Assembly: GCF_001654455.1 (NCBI RefSeq)
Contig: NZ_CP015772.1
Location: 4,898,001-4,962,000, forward strand
Length of the DNA: 64,000 nt
Source: Niabella ginsenosidivorans
GTDB taxonomy: Bacteria > Bacteroidota > Bacteroidia > Chitinophagales > Chitinophagaceae
Direction: 5' to 3'
A model generated the notes under the pieces. The model worked only from the letters and a program-made list of their open reading frames with translations. It did not search any database and was not told the origin of the DNA. A program made the position numbers and the translations under genes. Each line of letters starts with the position of its first letter. Position 1 is the first letter of the stretch. Shown one piece after another: positions 47,008 to 55,179 of this stretch.

Positions 47008-47979
47008 ATGACGACAAATCAAGATGTTTTAGCGTATTTAAAGTATTACGGGGATTTAGTCGAAGATGGGTATTTAGATGCAAAGAAATCAGCTGATGCC
47101 CTTTATGGCTTCGACAAATCTTTAAGATATTTTCTTTATCAAGAAAATTCAGATATTCAAGATATAGAATTTGAAATTCCTATAAAAATTCAAAAAGGTA
47201 GTTGGGAAGCATTAATTCCGGAAAATATTGAGCAATGGATTAAAACTATTGCACTTATTAGTGCCGGAGCTTATAGTAAGAAAGCATTAGAGAAGATGGC
47301 TGAACGAGATTTTGAAAAGATAGGCTTTAAGGATATATTTAAAAAAGCTTTTCAAGCTTTTTTATGGGTAATAAAAATAGCTAAACACTTAAAGACAATG
47401 CGGAAGCGAGACTTTAAAGATGTTGAGTTTACACAAGACAATAAAATTGTTATAATAAAAAATGATGAGAATCAAAGTCTTTCTGTTCCGATTGAATATC
47501 TAGAAAAATATGCAGGTTGTCCCGAAAATATATTTGCCCAAATAACAAAAATTATTGAACCCCAAAGAGAATTAGAAATAGGACTCAATGATACTGACGT
47601 CAAAGATGACGAAAGAAAAGTCCGCGTAGCCATTAGTGAAAAGCAAATATTTTACAGTAAGGATGAAGATGACGAAATTTTATTCCCAGAATTACAAGAC
47701 GGGCAATATATTGAACTTGGAGGACACATTACAAGAGGAAATGAAAACTCAAATACTATTGGATTCTTTTATAAAGGACATGTTCTTACATGTTCTCCAG
47801 AAAAAGGTAATATCAACGAGCACAAATCAAAATTATTTTCAAATTGTTTAATCAAAGGGCGCATTGATCGGATTTCAAAAGAAGGGGAATTGATAGAAAA
47901 GAGACCAAGAATAATATTTAGCGAACTTATACTTCTTGACAAACCATTTCTTGATTTATTTTCAAACGAAGAAACGTAA
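47008..47979 (+). CDS. Protein of unknown function in the defence block
   Basis: This 323-aa soluble protein has an N-terminal segment DLVEDGYLDAKKSADALYGF followed by DKSLRYFLY, an amphipathic helical middle (AGAYSKKALEKMAERDFEKI) and a beta-rich C-terminal part after about residue 190. I cannot name a family. It is the last gene of the block before pseudogene copy B. The position suggests a defence or stress role, which is inference only. Confidence 0.75.
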   Translation: MTTNQDVLAYLKYYGDLVEDGYLDAKKSADALYGFDKSLRYFLYQENSDIQDIEFEIPIKIQKGSWEALIPENIEQWIKTIALISAGAYSKKALEKMAERDFEKIGFKDIFKKAFQAFLWVIKIAKHLKTMRKRDFKDVEFTQDNKIVIIKNDENQSLSVPIEYLEKYAGCPENIFAQITKIIEPQRELEIGLNDTDVKDDERKVRVAISEKQIFYSKDEDDEILFPELQDGQYIELGGHITRGNENSNTIGFFYKGHVLTCSPEKGNINEHKSKLFSNCLIKGRIDRISKEGELIEKRPRIIFSELILLDKPFLDLFSNEET

Positions 47980-48021
47980 TAGCTAGCAATTTTAAAACAA
48001 ACGACGCAAACGTTAATACTA

Positions 48022-48252
48022 TTACCTCTTAACCAACCTGAAAAACTCCTCAAGCGTTAAATCTCTTGCAGTACACATTTTGTATAAGGTATAAAGGCTG
48101 ATTTTATACGATGCATTTTTAAAATCAATAATTTGCCGTATTGTCTTCTCATCTACATCATGTTCATAAGCAAAAGAACGCATAGAACTTTTTCATTGGG
48201 TTATCCATTCTTTGTTGATGTAGTTGCAAATATCGGCACTGAGGCCATGCAT
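48022..48252 (-). pseudogene. XRE-like regulator remnant, copy B of a duplicated segment
   Basis: This is the same structure as copy A (42072-42302): MHGLSADICNYINKEWITQ, an in-frame TGA, then a 53-codon frame MRSFAYEHDVDEKTIRQI ... LEEFFRLVKR. The two copies are exactly 5950 bp apart and about 85-90% identical by eye, and similarity extends about 100 bp further upstream. It directly follows the intact XRE gene 48386-48634. Confidence 0.6.
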
Positions 48253-48385
48253 TAAATTATCACTCCTCAAACTCAAATTAAAAATCCAGCAGTTTTTTAG
48301 AATGGACTTCCAGTCCTTTTCCTGTGGCCACTAATACTGGATAAAATTGTGTTGTACTTCTCCATTGGAAAATATGTGAAGAAAA

Positions 48386-48634
48386 TCAGTCAGAAAAAAA
48401 ATCCTTTATTTCTGCATCTAAAGCGATAGCCAGTTTAACAAGGGTAAGAAATTCAATATTTTTTTGCCCGTTCTCTATCCTGCTAATTTCCGTTCTGTTA
48501 ATTCCGGAAGCAATTTCCATATCGAGCTGTGTTAACTTTTTCTGTTCTCGGAGTCTTCGAAGGCGTTCACCAAATAGACTTATTTCCTGATTATATCGCT
48601 TTTCAAGTTTATTCACATTTCCAAGGTCTGCCAA
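48386..48634 (-). CDS. XRE-family transcriptional regulator
   Basis: This 82-aa protein has a complete Cro/cI-type helix-turn-helix (LRRLREQKKLTQLDMEIASG followed by INRTEISRIENGQKN) and little else, so it acts as a small repressor or antitoxin-like regulator. A near-perfect palindrome, GTGAGTTATAGCTCAC, starts 17 bp upstream of its start codon. A divergent promoter box lies beyond it. It probably controls both itself and the divergent transcript. Confidence 0.9.
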   Translation of the reverse strand: MADLGNVNKLEKRYNQEISLFGERLRRLREQKKLTQLDMEIASGINRTEISRIENGQKNIEFLTLVKLAIALDAEIKDFFSD

Positions 48635-48650
48635 TGTTAAAAAAAATAAA

Positions 48651-48691
48651 GTGAGTTATAGCTCACATTTTGATTTATATTACTATATTTG
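48651..48691 (+). promoter_or_regulatory. Palindromic operator and divergent promoter
   Basis: GTGAGTTATAGCTCAC (48651-48666) is symmetric at 14 of 16 positions. TATATTTG (48684-48691) is a plus-strand -7 box 17 nt later. The palindrome overlaps the -33 position and lies just upstream of the XRE gene, so the XRE protein is the likely ligand. Confidence 0.55.
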
Positions 48692-48752
48692 TGCTGAAAT
48701 AATATTTTTGCGATTACTTCATAAAATTATTTGAAGCATTCGCTTTCAGTCT

Positions 48753-48861
48753 CGACTTGAAAACTGGTAATTTTTAAACACACGAGACGATAAGCAGAAT
48801 GGCTCACGACCTAGGCGTGGGCTCTCTTATCCGTGTGTGGGTGTACCAGTACCTCAAGTCG
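48753..48861 (+). ncRNA. Strongly folded non-coding region (structured RNA candidate)
   Basis: Nested complementary segments form a closed multi-stem structure. They are CGACTTGA (48753-48760) with TCAAGTCG (48854-48861), ACTGGTA (48763-48769) with TACCAGT (48844-48850), CACAC (48779-48783) with GTGTG (48833-48837), GATAAG (48789-48794) with CTTATC (48826-48831), and GCTCACG (48802-48808) with CGTGGGC (48816-48822). It follows the promoter at 48684 and precedes the gene at 48917, so it could be a stand-alone RNA or a 5' regulatory leader. I recognise no named RNA family. Confidence 0.55.
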
Positions 48862-48916
48862 GTAAGTTGAGCACCACGCCTTTTTGTGCGGGTGCCCGGC
48901 CTAAAACTTTTTTGTT

Positions 48917-49411
48917 ATGAATAACGCCGTTACTACACCAGTGCAAAACACCAACCCCCATTTTAATGAGGCCCAATGGCTGCAGGCCCTGTTCCTGCTG
49001 GCAGAGGCACAAAGCTGGCTGCAGCAATTGCAGGAGGCGCTTATCTGGCAGCTGCCGGTAAAGCACCGTAAAAAGCTGCTGCGCCAAAGCTGGTACCTGA
49101 GTGCCAAGGCGCTGGCGCATATTTTAGAGCGGCATTATTATAAAATACCCGGCCATCCGTACACGGCCAAGTTTACTATAGCTATACCGCAAATTGTAGC
49201 TTGTATAAAAGAAGCAGGGGCGCAACAGGCCATGCCCCTGCCCGAACCCAAAGGGGCTGGGGTGCCCCGCAGCCGCCACCTGCAACGGGTATGGGATGCG
49301 GGTATGGCTGTGGGGTATGACCCGGCAGGGAATACCGTAACCGTCATTACGGTTATAGCCAGCACCAGCGGTGAAATCATCACCGCCTTCCCCGGCGCCA
49401 TGCCGCCGTAA
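48917..49411 (+). CDS. Protein of unknown function
   Basis: This 164-aa protein has no signal. A helical N-terminal half (LFLLAEAQSWLQQLQEALIWQ) is followed by a C-terminal part ending YDPAGNTVTVITVIASTSGE and IITAFPG. The end resembles small RNase-toxin folds of the BECR type, in which a late strand often reads GEIITAFP. This is a weak resemblance without a search. It lies directly after the folded RNA region. Confidence 0.65.
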   Translation: MNNAVTTPVQNTNPHFNEAQWLQALFLLAEAQSWLQQLQEALIWQLPVKHRKKLLRQSWYLSAKALAHILERHYYKIPGHPYTAKFTIAIPQIVACIKEAGAQQAMPLPEPKGAGVPRSRHLQRVWDAGMAVGYDPAGNTVTVITVIASTSGEIITAFPGAMPP

Positions 49412-49424
49412 GATCTATGAGGTC

Positions 49425-49906
49425 TTTACCCGGCATGAAACAGACCTCATAGGTCTTGCCACGCATTCCGCGGAAGGAGCCGAAGCCCGCCCGACTGAAC
49501 ACCGTTCGGACGGGGGTCTCCCCTGATTTGTAAGAGATGTTTCGACTGCTCCCGCTACCGCGGGATCCGCTCAACATGACGATTAAAAGATAATGCGTAA
49601 GCAACTGTTCAAAGCTCATTTGCCAAGCACACCGCTCAATAGATATTCCCCCGACAATCGCCCCCGCAACCGATTGTCGGTGCCCTTTTTTATTCGCTTA
49701 TTTTTTTATTGCTTTCAGGTGCTCATGAGCTCCCTTCGGTCGGTTGCTCCACTTTTTTGGGCAAGCAAAAAACGTGGAAAATGATAATTATAAACCCTGT
49801 GATTGAACCTTTTATCTTTTTCTTAAGGCACCTATGAGTGCCAAGCATTTGGACAGGAAAAAAGAGATGCCTCGGCTACGTTACACTCCGCTCGGCATGA
49901 CGTAAA
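49425..49906. repeat. Composite intergenic repeats
   Basis: No gene is supported between 49412 and 49933. Visible elements are an inverted repeat AGATCTATGAGGTCT/AGACCTCATAGGTCT (about 49411-49455), a family-C palindrome CCCGACTGAAC-ACC-GTTCGGACGGG (49490-49514) and a partial family-A element (ATGCCTCGGCTACG ... CGCTCGGCATGACG, about 49868-49906). A 63-aa frame at 49593 is repeat-derived. Confidence 0.55.
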
Positions 49907-49933
49907 AATGATGCATTATAAAATAAAAAACAT

Positions 49934-50539
49934 ATGAAAAACAAAACCCTTAAGGACCCGTTTAAAACCACCCGCTGGCAGGGCGAGGCTGTTACAGACC
50001 CGCGGCAGGTATTTGCAGAACTGTTCCTATTTGCAGGGCTGTGCAGCTACCGCCATTTTATAAAAAAGCTGCTGCAACATGCCGGCGCTGCAAAACCCTA
50101 TAAAGGAAAACCACGGGAGGATGTATGGCTGTATGCGCGCATGATCCGCTCCACCCTTATTGCCGCTTATGCGCTATCCGCCGTAAAACGCAACCCCATA
50201 ACAGCGGAAGAAGGCAACCTGCTGAACAAAAAATTCTATTGCAGCGGCTATAAGAGCGCCAGTGTATGGACAGATCTTCCGCGGTTTCTTTCCAAAAAAG
50301 AATACCGCAACCCCTACCGGGCCTTTGCTGCTTTTTTTAAATACCAGTCCTTAAAACAATGGCTGAGAAGCTGGCACAGGATAGTAAAGGCGGCCCTTGC
50401 TGCAAAGCCCCTGCGCCGGGCACCGGATGTGCTGGCGCTGTATTGTTACCTGGCAAAACTCATAGAAGCCGCGCATTTAATTGATGTAAGGGAAACCATG
50501 CATGTAGATGGCGCCATTAAAGGGCTTAACAGGGAGTAA
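49934..50539 (+). CDS. Unknown protein, first of a tandem paralogous pair
   Basis: This 201-aa basic, helical protein has no signal or membrane segment. Its start LKDPFKTTRWQGEAVTDPRQ followed by VFAELFLFAG parallels MDPFHTESWCQQCTTDPYRV followed by FALCFEHAG of the next gene. The middle (FAAFFKYQSLKQWLRSWH / LRKFFNYQPRERWKAALH) and the end (LALYCYLAKLIEAAHLI / FAVWFYLSKLLEMAWLV) match too. So the two genes are diverged tandem duplicates of an unnamed family. No function can be given. Confidence 0.75.
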   Translation: MKNKTLKDPFKTTRWQGEAVTDPRQVFAELFLFAGLCSYRHFIKKLLQHAGAAKPYKGKPREDVWLYARMIRSTLIAAYALSAVKRNPITAEEGNLLNKKFYCSGYKSASVWTDLPRFLSKKEYRNPYRAFAAFFKYQSLKQWLRSWHRIVKAALAAKPLRRAPDVLALYCYLAKLIEAAHLIDVRETMHVDGAIKGLNRE

Positions 50540-50609
50540 ACAAGAGGCGGTACTCCTCTTAGCATTGATTAAAAAAAACTCCTGTTGTTTTACTCCAAAA
50601 TAAAAACTT

Positions 50610-51164
50610 ATGAACATCATAAAAACAATGGATCCCTTTCATACAGAAAGCTGGTGCCAGCAATGTACTACCGACCCCTACCGGGTGTTTGCGCTTTGTT
50701 TTGAACATGCCGGCAGTATTGACCAGCTGCGCAAACTATTGCTGTACCTGCCGCTTTTTATTGACCAGCCAAAGCCCGCCGGCAAAATACCGCCTTACAC
50801 CATTTGCCAGGCCTTTATGGCCATTAGCTCCGTTATTGATGCGGCCTATGCCATTTATACAGGAGGCAGCCGGCTTCAGGTAAAAAAGCCCGGGGGGTAT
50901 CAATCCGTTTTTCAAACAGCCGCACCGCCCGGCCAGCGCAACTTTGCTGCTTATCTTATTACGCAAGGAGAGTATGCCCGGCTTTACAAAGTGCTGCGGA
51001 AATTTTTTAACTACCAGCCCCGGGAGCGTTGGAAGGCGGCCCTGCATGCACTACTGTACCACAGCTTAACCGGCAATGCCATTGGCATTGAACTAAATGT
51101 GTTTGCCGTATGGTTTTATCTTTCCAAACTGCTGGAAATGGCATGGCTGGTGGCAGCATGCTGA
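50610..51164 (+). CDS. Unknown protein, second of a tandem paralogous pair
   Basis: This 184-aa protein is homologous along its whole length to the preceding gene (shared DPF.T..W...TDP..VFA, F.YQ....W and F.YL.KL.E). The start is taken at MNIIKTMDPF; an inner Met two residues before DPF is possible. It is helical and soluble. The gene is 70 bp after its paralogue and probably cotranscribed. It is followed by the operator region of the HTH gene. Confidence 0.75.
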   Translation: MNIIKTMDPFHTESWCQQCTTDPYRVFALCFEHAGSIDQLRKLLLYLPLFIDQPKPAGKIPPYTICQAFMAISSVIDAAYAIYTGGSRLQVKKPGGYQSVFQTAAPPGQRNFAAYLITQGEYARLYKVLRKFFNYQPRERWKAALHALLYHSLTGNAIGIELNVFAVWFYLSKLLEMAWLVAAC

Positions 51165-51262
51165 GGTGGATTGCAAGGCCAGTGCCTGAATTACTTATTG
51201 CGCAGCTGGTGAATCCTGAAAACGTTTGCAGGTGAGAACACCTGCAATGGCAAAAAAATCAA

Positions 51263-51317
51263 TTGTAGACAAGCAGGTTGTAGACATTTAAAAAATCTAC
51301 AATATCTTTGTCTACAA
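51263..51317 (+). promoter_or_regulatory. Operator cluster and promoter of the 51403 gene
   Basis: Two direct TTGTAGACA (51263-51271, 51278-51286) face two inverted copies, TCTACAA (51296-51302) and TGTCTACAA (51309-51317). The -7 box TATCTTTG (51303-51310) lies between and over the inverted copies. Four sites around a promoter suggest tight, probably cooperative repression or autoregulation by the HTH protein encoded downstream. A family-C palindrome (51362-51385) lies in the leader. Confidence 0.6.
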
Positions 51318-51402
51318 CCGGCATTTGCACCAGGCGCTTTATAAAAGCATCCAACTAAAATCCGTCCGAACGGCATTCAGCCGGGCGGGCATAAAAAACA
51401 GG

Positions 51403-51933
51403 ATGATGAAACAATTTATGAAAGAAACCGGCTTTACCATCCGCGAACTGGCGGGCCTTTTTGGCGTTTCGCACAGCGTGGTAGGGCATCACCTCAAAGG
51501 CAACCGCTCTTTACCCACAGCCGCACTGATACAATTTACCCAACTGCAGGGCGACTGGCAGGCGTTTTGTAAAAGCGACTGCAAAGAAGCAATTCCCGTT
51601 ACACATGCGCGCTCAAAAATACGGCAGCAGGCAGCCCGCTTCTGGAAGCAGGAGGTAGCCACCGCAAGCTTTGAGGTAGCCCGGCTGAGCCGGCTGCTGG
51701 AGCAGCAACAACAACGCTACCGGAAACTGGAAGCCAAGCTCCGGTTTATTATTTTGCAAAGAAAGATTTATACGGATAAGGGGCGTACCCTGTTTTTAAA
51801 AATACGGGAAGACGCCGTTTTACAATCCATGAACAATTGCTGCCCGGAAAAGCAGGCAATACTGCAATACCGGCTGGAGCTGGCCAAACAGCGCGAACAG
51901 CTGGCTATTGCAATGACAAATTCATTGCAATAG
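51403..51933 (+). CDS. Helix-turn-helix protein with coiled-coil tail
   Basis: This is a 176-aa protein from ATG at 51403 (MMKQFMKETGFTIRELAGLF). An upstream in-frame ATG at 51325 would translate a dispersed repeat and is unlikely. The helix-turn-helix is FTIRELAGLFGVSHSVVGHH. The rest (about 75-175) is a long coiled coil (ARLSRLLEQQQQRYRKLEAK). It may be a DNA-binding regulator that dimerises by the coil and binds the operator cluster just upstream. Confidence 0.78.
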   Translation: MMKQFMKETGFTIRELAGLFGVSHSVVGHHLKGNRSLPTAALIQFTQLQGDWQAFCKSDCKEAIPVTHARSKIRQQAARFWKQEVATASFEVARLSRLLEQQQQRYRKLEAKLRFIILQRKIYTDKGRTLFLKIREDAVLQSMNNCCPEKQAILQYRLELAKQREQLAIAMTNSLQ

Positions 51934-51954
51934 GAGCAATTACGGAATTGCCCC

Positions 51955-52224
51955 TTATGAAGCCTTTCTCACTTCTATAATGGGGGCGCCTAATTCAGCC
52001 TCCAGTTTAGCAATCGTTTTCAGCGTAAGATTATGATTCCCGCTTAACCATTTATTAATTTCTGAGGGTTTTTTATTCATACGTTCGGCAAGCGCTTTTT
52101 GCGTGTAGCCCTTTTGCCGCATCAGCTCATTGATACGCACAACAATATTGGTATATTGCCGAACAAAAATGCGCACTTCTTCCGGGGTTTCATCCAGAAT
52201 TCTCTTTGCAACCTTACTTCTCAT
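51955..52224 (-). CDS. XRE-type antitoxin
   Basis: This is an 89-aa protein from ATG at 52224 (MRSKVAKRILDETPEEV). A helix-turn-helix in the C-terminal half (YTQKALAERMNKKPSEINKW) ends in the antitoxin-like NHNLTLKTIAKLEAELGAPI. It starts 10 bp after the stop of the gene upstream, in the toxin-first order typical of HigBA-like systems. It probably represses the pair and neutralises its partner. Confidence 0.82.
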   Translation of the reverse strand: MRSKVAKRILDETPEEVRIFVRQYTNIVVRINELMRQKGYTQKALAERMNKKPSEINKWLSGNHNLTLKTIAKLEAELGAPIIEVRKAS

Positions 52225-52234
52225 CTTTATGAAT

Positions 52235-52765
52235 TTATAAAATAATTTCACTGCTATTATCTGACGACTTCAATTTCCTGTTTTTTGCATCCACAATTAT
52301 TTCCCTGGTTCTAAGGGCTTCCTCTATCCGCTGAGCAAACCGGCAGGCTTCTCTCCATTTAATATTCAAGCCACTGCTTGCCTGGTTGGTTTGGGCAGAT
52401 TTTACACCTCCATTAAATAAAACAACCAGGTCTTCCCTGTTTTTAATACGCAACGCGTATAACCGTAACGGAAAATTGGGATATAGAAAAACAAGCGCTC
52501 CAATTTGAACCCGGCCTTTATTGGGCAACCCTGTTACTTCATTTTCAAAACGGTTAAACAAGGCATCAATAGCACCATGCTCATCTCCAATACTGTCCAA
52601 AATAAAACTCAGCAATTGCTGAGCTGCCCGCTTATATTCGGGTAACTGATCGTATTTATTAAAGAACAGATCTGTTTCATTTTCCGATGCATGAATCCTG
52701 CGTACACTGTAAAAACTGCATTTACGCCCTTCATCATCCCATATTTCCAAAGCAAAGGTATTCAC
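52235..52765 (-). CDS. Putative HigB/RelE-like toxin
   Basis: This 176-aa protein is somewhat longer than classical HigB. The central strand pattern FPLRLYALRIKNREDLVVLF followed by NGGVK recalls the RelE/HigB/Gp49 fold. N-terminal residues (FALEIWDDEGRKCSFYSVRR) are an added domain. The toxin call rests mainly on the downstream XRE antitoxin and gene order. It is a possible ribosome-dependent mRNase. The 241 bp upstream to 53006 hold no visible gene. Confidence 0.65.
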   Translation of the reverse strand: MNTFALEIWDDEGRKCSFYSVRRIHASENETDLFFNKYDQLPEYKRAAQQLLSFILDSIGDEHGAIDALFNRFENEVTGLPNKGRVQIGALVFLYPNFPLRLYALRIKNREDLVVLFNGGVKSAQTNQASSGLNIKWREACRFAQRIEEALRTREIIVDAKNRKLKSSDNSSEIIL

Positions 52766-53006
52766 TTATAAGTTAATTAGCAAGTTCATTATTCTTCCCA
52801 GCAAAATTTTAATGAAACACCTGGTTCTGAATGCATTAGTGTTTTATAAATATAGACTGCGGTGTTTTCATTAGTATTTAATCCCTTTCTATAAAATTAC
52901 ACAAATACAAGCTTAAAATGCGGTATTTCTATAAAAATATTTGATGGTAAAGCCCATGGGTATCTTTATTCCCAAACAGCATCAGCCCAGACTTTATTTA
53001 CACTCA

Positions 53007-53513
53007 TTAATGATAGAACGGAACCGGAACAGCCGGAACAAATACCCTAAGGATCATTTCAAAAACTGGCAAAAGGCAAATGATAAACCCTATTAATACC
53101 ATTCCCCTTACAAGAAAGAACATAAAATTGCCGGCAGCAACTTCTTTTGCTCCGTTTCTTTTTCCGGTAACCATAACAAACAGCATATTTGCAATGAAGT
53201 ACCAAAGCAACAACCATACAATGCTTAAGCCGGTAAACAATGAACCTGTTTTAAAACATTCAAACAGGGCCGTGGCAGAATTTATTTTGTAAATATTATC
53301 CACGGCTTCAGCAAATACAGCAACTTCTTTTGCAATGATGAACGCACCGGATAAGAACAGCGTTGCAAACCAAACTCCAAAGGCCGGTTCTGTTTTTCCA
53401 TCTTCGGAGTCTCTGTTTTTTGCCTTGCGCAGCAGCAATTGTATGCTCATTAAAATAATAGCCAGGGCTATTATTATTGCTATACTTAAGGTGATTGCTT
53501 TTGCCGTTTCCAT
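53007..53513 (-). CDS. Four-helix membrane protein of unknown function
   Basis: This 168-aa protein has four predicted membrane helices (about 8-28, 47-68, 95-118, 130-155). I recognise no family. It starts 1 bp after the stop of the transglutaminase-like gene and is the last gene of the tight minus-strand operon 58070-53007. This suggests a subunit of a membrane complex with its neighbours. Confidence 0.75.
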   Translation of the reverse strand: METAKAITLSIAIIIALAIILMSIQLLLRKAKNRDSEDGKTEPAFGVWFATLFLSGAFIIAKEVAVFAEAVDNIYKINSATALFECFKTGSLFTGLSIVWLLLWYFIANMLFVMVTGKRNGAKEVAAGNFMFFLVRGMVLIGFIICLLPVFEMILRVFVPAVPVPFYH

Positions 53514-53514
53514 A

Positions 53515-55179
53515 TTATTCTGATTTAAGTGATATGCTCCAATAATTTAAGTTGGTTATTTTGTTGGGTATTATTCCCGGTTTTATAGCTGCTGCCGTTG
53601 TTTCCCATAATACATACCGCTGTGCATTATAAGTATATGCAATACCGCTATAGGGCAGGTTTATACCGATTAATGAATGGTTATAGTAGTTGCTGTTCAA
53701 CATGGCAACGTCATAACTATAATGCGAAAGCATGGTGTAGAGTAATAAAGTGCGGGTATCGCAATCGCCGCTTAACGTAGCCATAAATTCCACGGGTGTA
53801 TTAATGCCAAACCGTTCATACCCATCGCACCGGGCATCATTGCCGGATAAATAGCTTTTGATAAAATTGTCGGCATACAAGGAACCATCGCAGGCATCCG
53901 GCAATACAACGGTATAGGGGATATCCTGCACAAAAGAAACAATGAGCTCTGCAAATTTATCTGCAGGTAAATGCTTTACGGTTCTAATGCTGTCAAATAA
54001 TTGATAAACACCCGGCAAATTATTTTTATCGTTTTCTTTTAAACGATACACCATCTCCTTATAGCTATCTTCTGTATTACCCCGGCTGTTTAAATTGTTC
54101 TTAAAGGAAGAAGCATTCATAAGCGCAGATTTCTTTACCCAGAATTTCCCCGCATATTCGTTGCCGTCATAATCCTTCCAGCTCCGGTAATGTGTAATAA
54201 GCGAATCCTTAACCGATGTTTGATTAACGGTATCTGTTACCGGGTAGTAGTGGCGTTTCCTTTCTTTGGGTTTATCCTGAACGATGGATTTTGGAACAGA
54301 AGGGTGTTCGGAACGCTGGCTTGTATTAATAATTGAAACAATAATTCCCGCCAGGAGCACTGCACCGATGCCCCTGAAGATCCATGTCCAAAACAGCTCA
54401 GGGACCAGCCGGAAAATGACTGACAACAACAAAAAAGGCAGCATGATTGCAATTTTGGGCAGCAGTAACACCAGGAATACCAGCCCGATAATTCCACTTA
54501 AAACGCCAACCGAGGAAGACAGGCAACCCTCGCCCACCGGTGTTGTTAAGGGCCTTTTGTATTGCCACTCCCCCCAGTATTTTGTCTTGTAGTTGGAATA
54601 ATAATATTCTGTTCTTTGGTATCCGTTTTTAAACTCAATATTCCCTGTTGGTATAACCGTTTTTACAGGCCCTGTTGCGCTTTTTACAGGCTGAGCGGTT
54701 CCTGTTTCCACATCTTGCAAATATTCCTTTTCCTCGTAATCCTCTGTGCAAAAATCAAGTAAGTAGCCTGTTATTCGTGCTTCAATAGTACCAAAAACTT
54801 CATTACCCTCCGTTTGATGCAACGCTGCTATAAAATGAACATTGGCTATTTGTGGTTCGTGGATATTCAGTTCATATTCTTTCCCATCCTTTTCTACAAT
54901 AACGGGGAGCAATTTTGGCAATCGTTCTCTTGGAAACTGAACATCAGGCGTAAAAGTAAATGGAGTCCGGCTAATGGCGGCATTGGATACTTCCGCTTCA
55001 TAAATATGGAAATCATAAAACTGAGCCTGCTTATATTCCAATTCTTTCCTGCCATCCATTTCGCCCCAATACTTCCCGTACAATGTACCCAACAGATAGG
55101 TTCTCCTGGGTACTTCCCTTGTTTTGTTGACCAGCCTGTATTTCCGGCCCTTTTTATCAAGAAATATCTGTTCTTCCAT
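53515..55179 (-). CDS. Membrane protein with C-terminal transglutaminase-like domain
   Basis: This 554-aa protein has a cytoplasmic N-terminal beta-rich domain of about 220 residues. Two to three membrane helices follow (about 225-300), then a C-terminal domain with the transglutaminase-like triad: Cys in SGDCDTRTLLLYTML, His in NYYNHSLIGINLP and the acidic residue in YVLWETTA. Such domains hydrolyse or crosslink peptide amides; the target is unknown. The start codon overlaps the preceding stop (TAATG-type overlap at 55179). Confidence 0.78.
   Translation of the reverse strand: MEEQIFLDKKGRKYRLVNKTREVPRRTYLLGTLYGKYWGEMDGRKELEYKQAQFYDFHIYEAEVSNAAISRTPFTFTPDVQFPRERLPKLLPVIVEKDGKEYELNIHEPQIANVHFIAALHQTEGNEVFGTIEARITGYLLDFCTEDYEEKEYLQDVETGTAQPVKSATGPVKTVIPTGNIEFKNGYQRTEYYYSNYKTKYWGEWQYKRPLTTPVGEGCLSSSVGVLSGIIGLVFLVLLLPKIAIMLPFLLLSVIFRLVPELFWTWIFRGIGAVLLAGIIVSIINTSQRSEHPSVPKSIVQDKPKERKRHYYPVTDTVNQTSVKDSLITHYRSWKDYDGNEYAGKFWVKKSALMNASSFKNNLNSRGNTEDSYKEMVYRLKENDKNNLPGVYQLFDSIRTVKHLPADKFAELIVSFVQDIPYTVVLPDACDGSLYADNFIKSYLSGNDARCDGYERFGINTPVEFMATLSGDCDTRTLLLYTMLSHYSYDVAMLNSNYYNHSLIGINLPYSGIAYTYNAQRYVLWETTAAAIKPGIIPNKITNLNYWSISLKSE

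Noticed and set aside
48753-48861. Retron msr-msd
   Set aside because: The nested inverted repeats recall retron a1/a2 ends, but no reverse transcriptase is encoded nearby.
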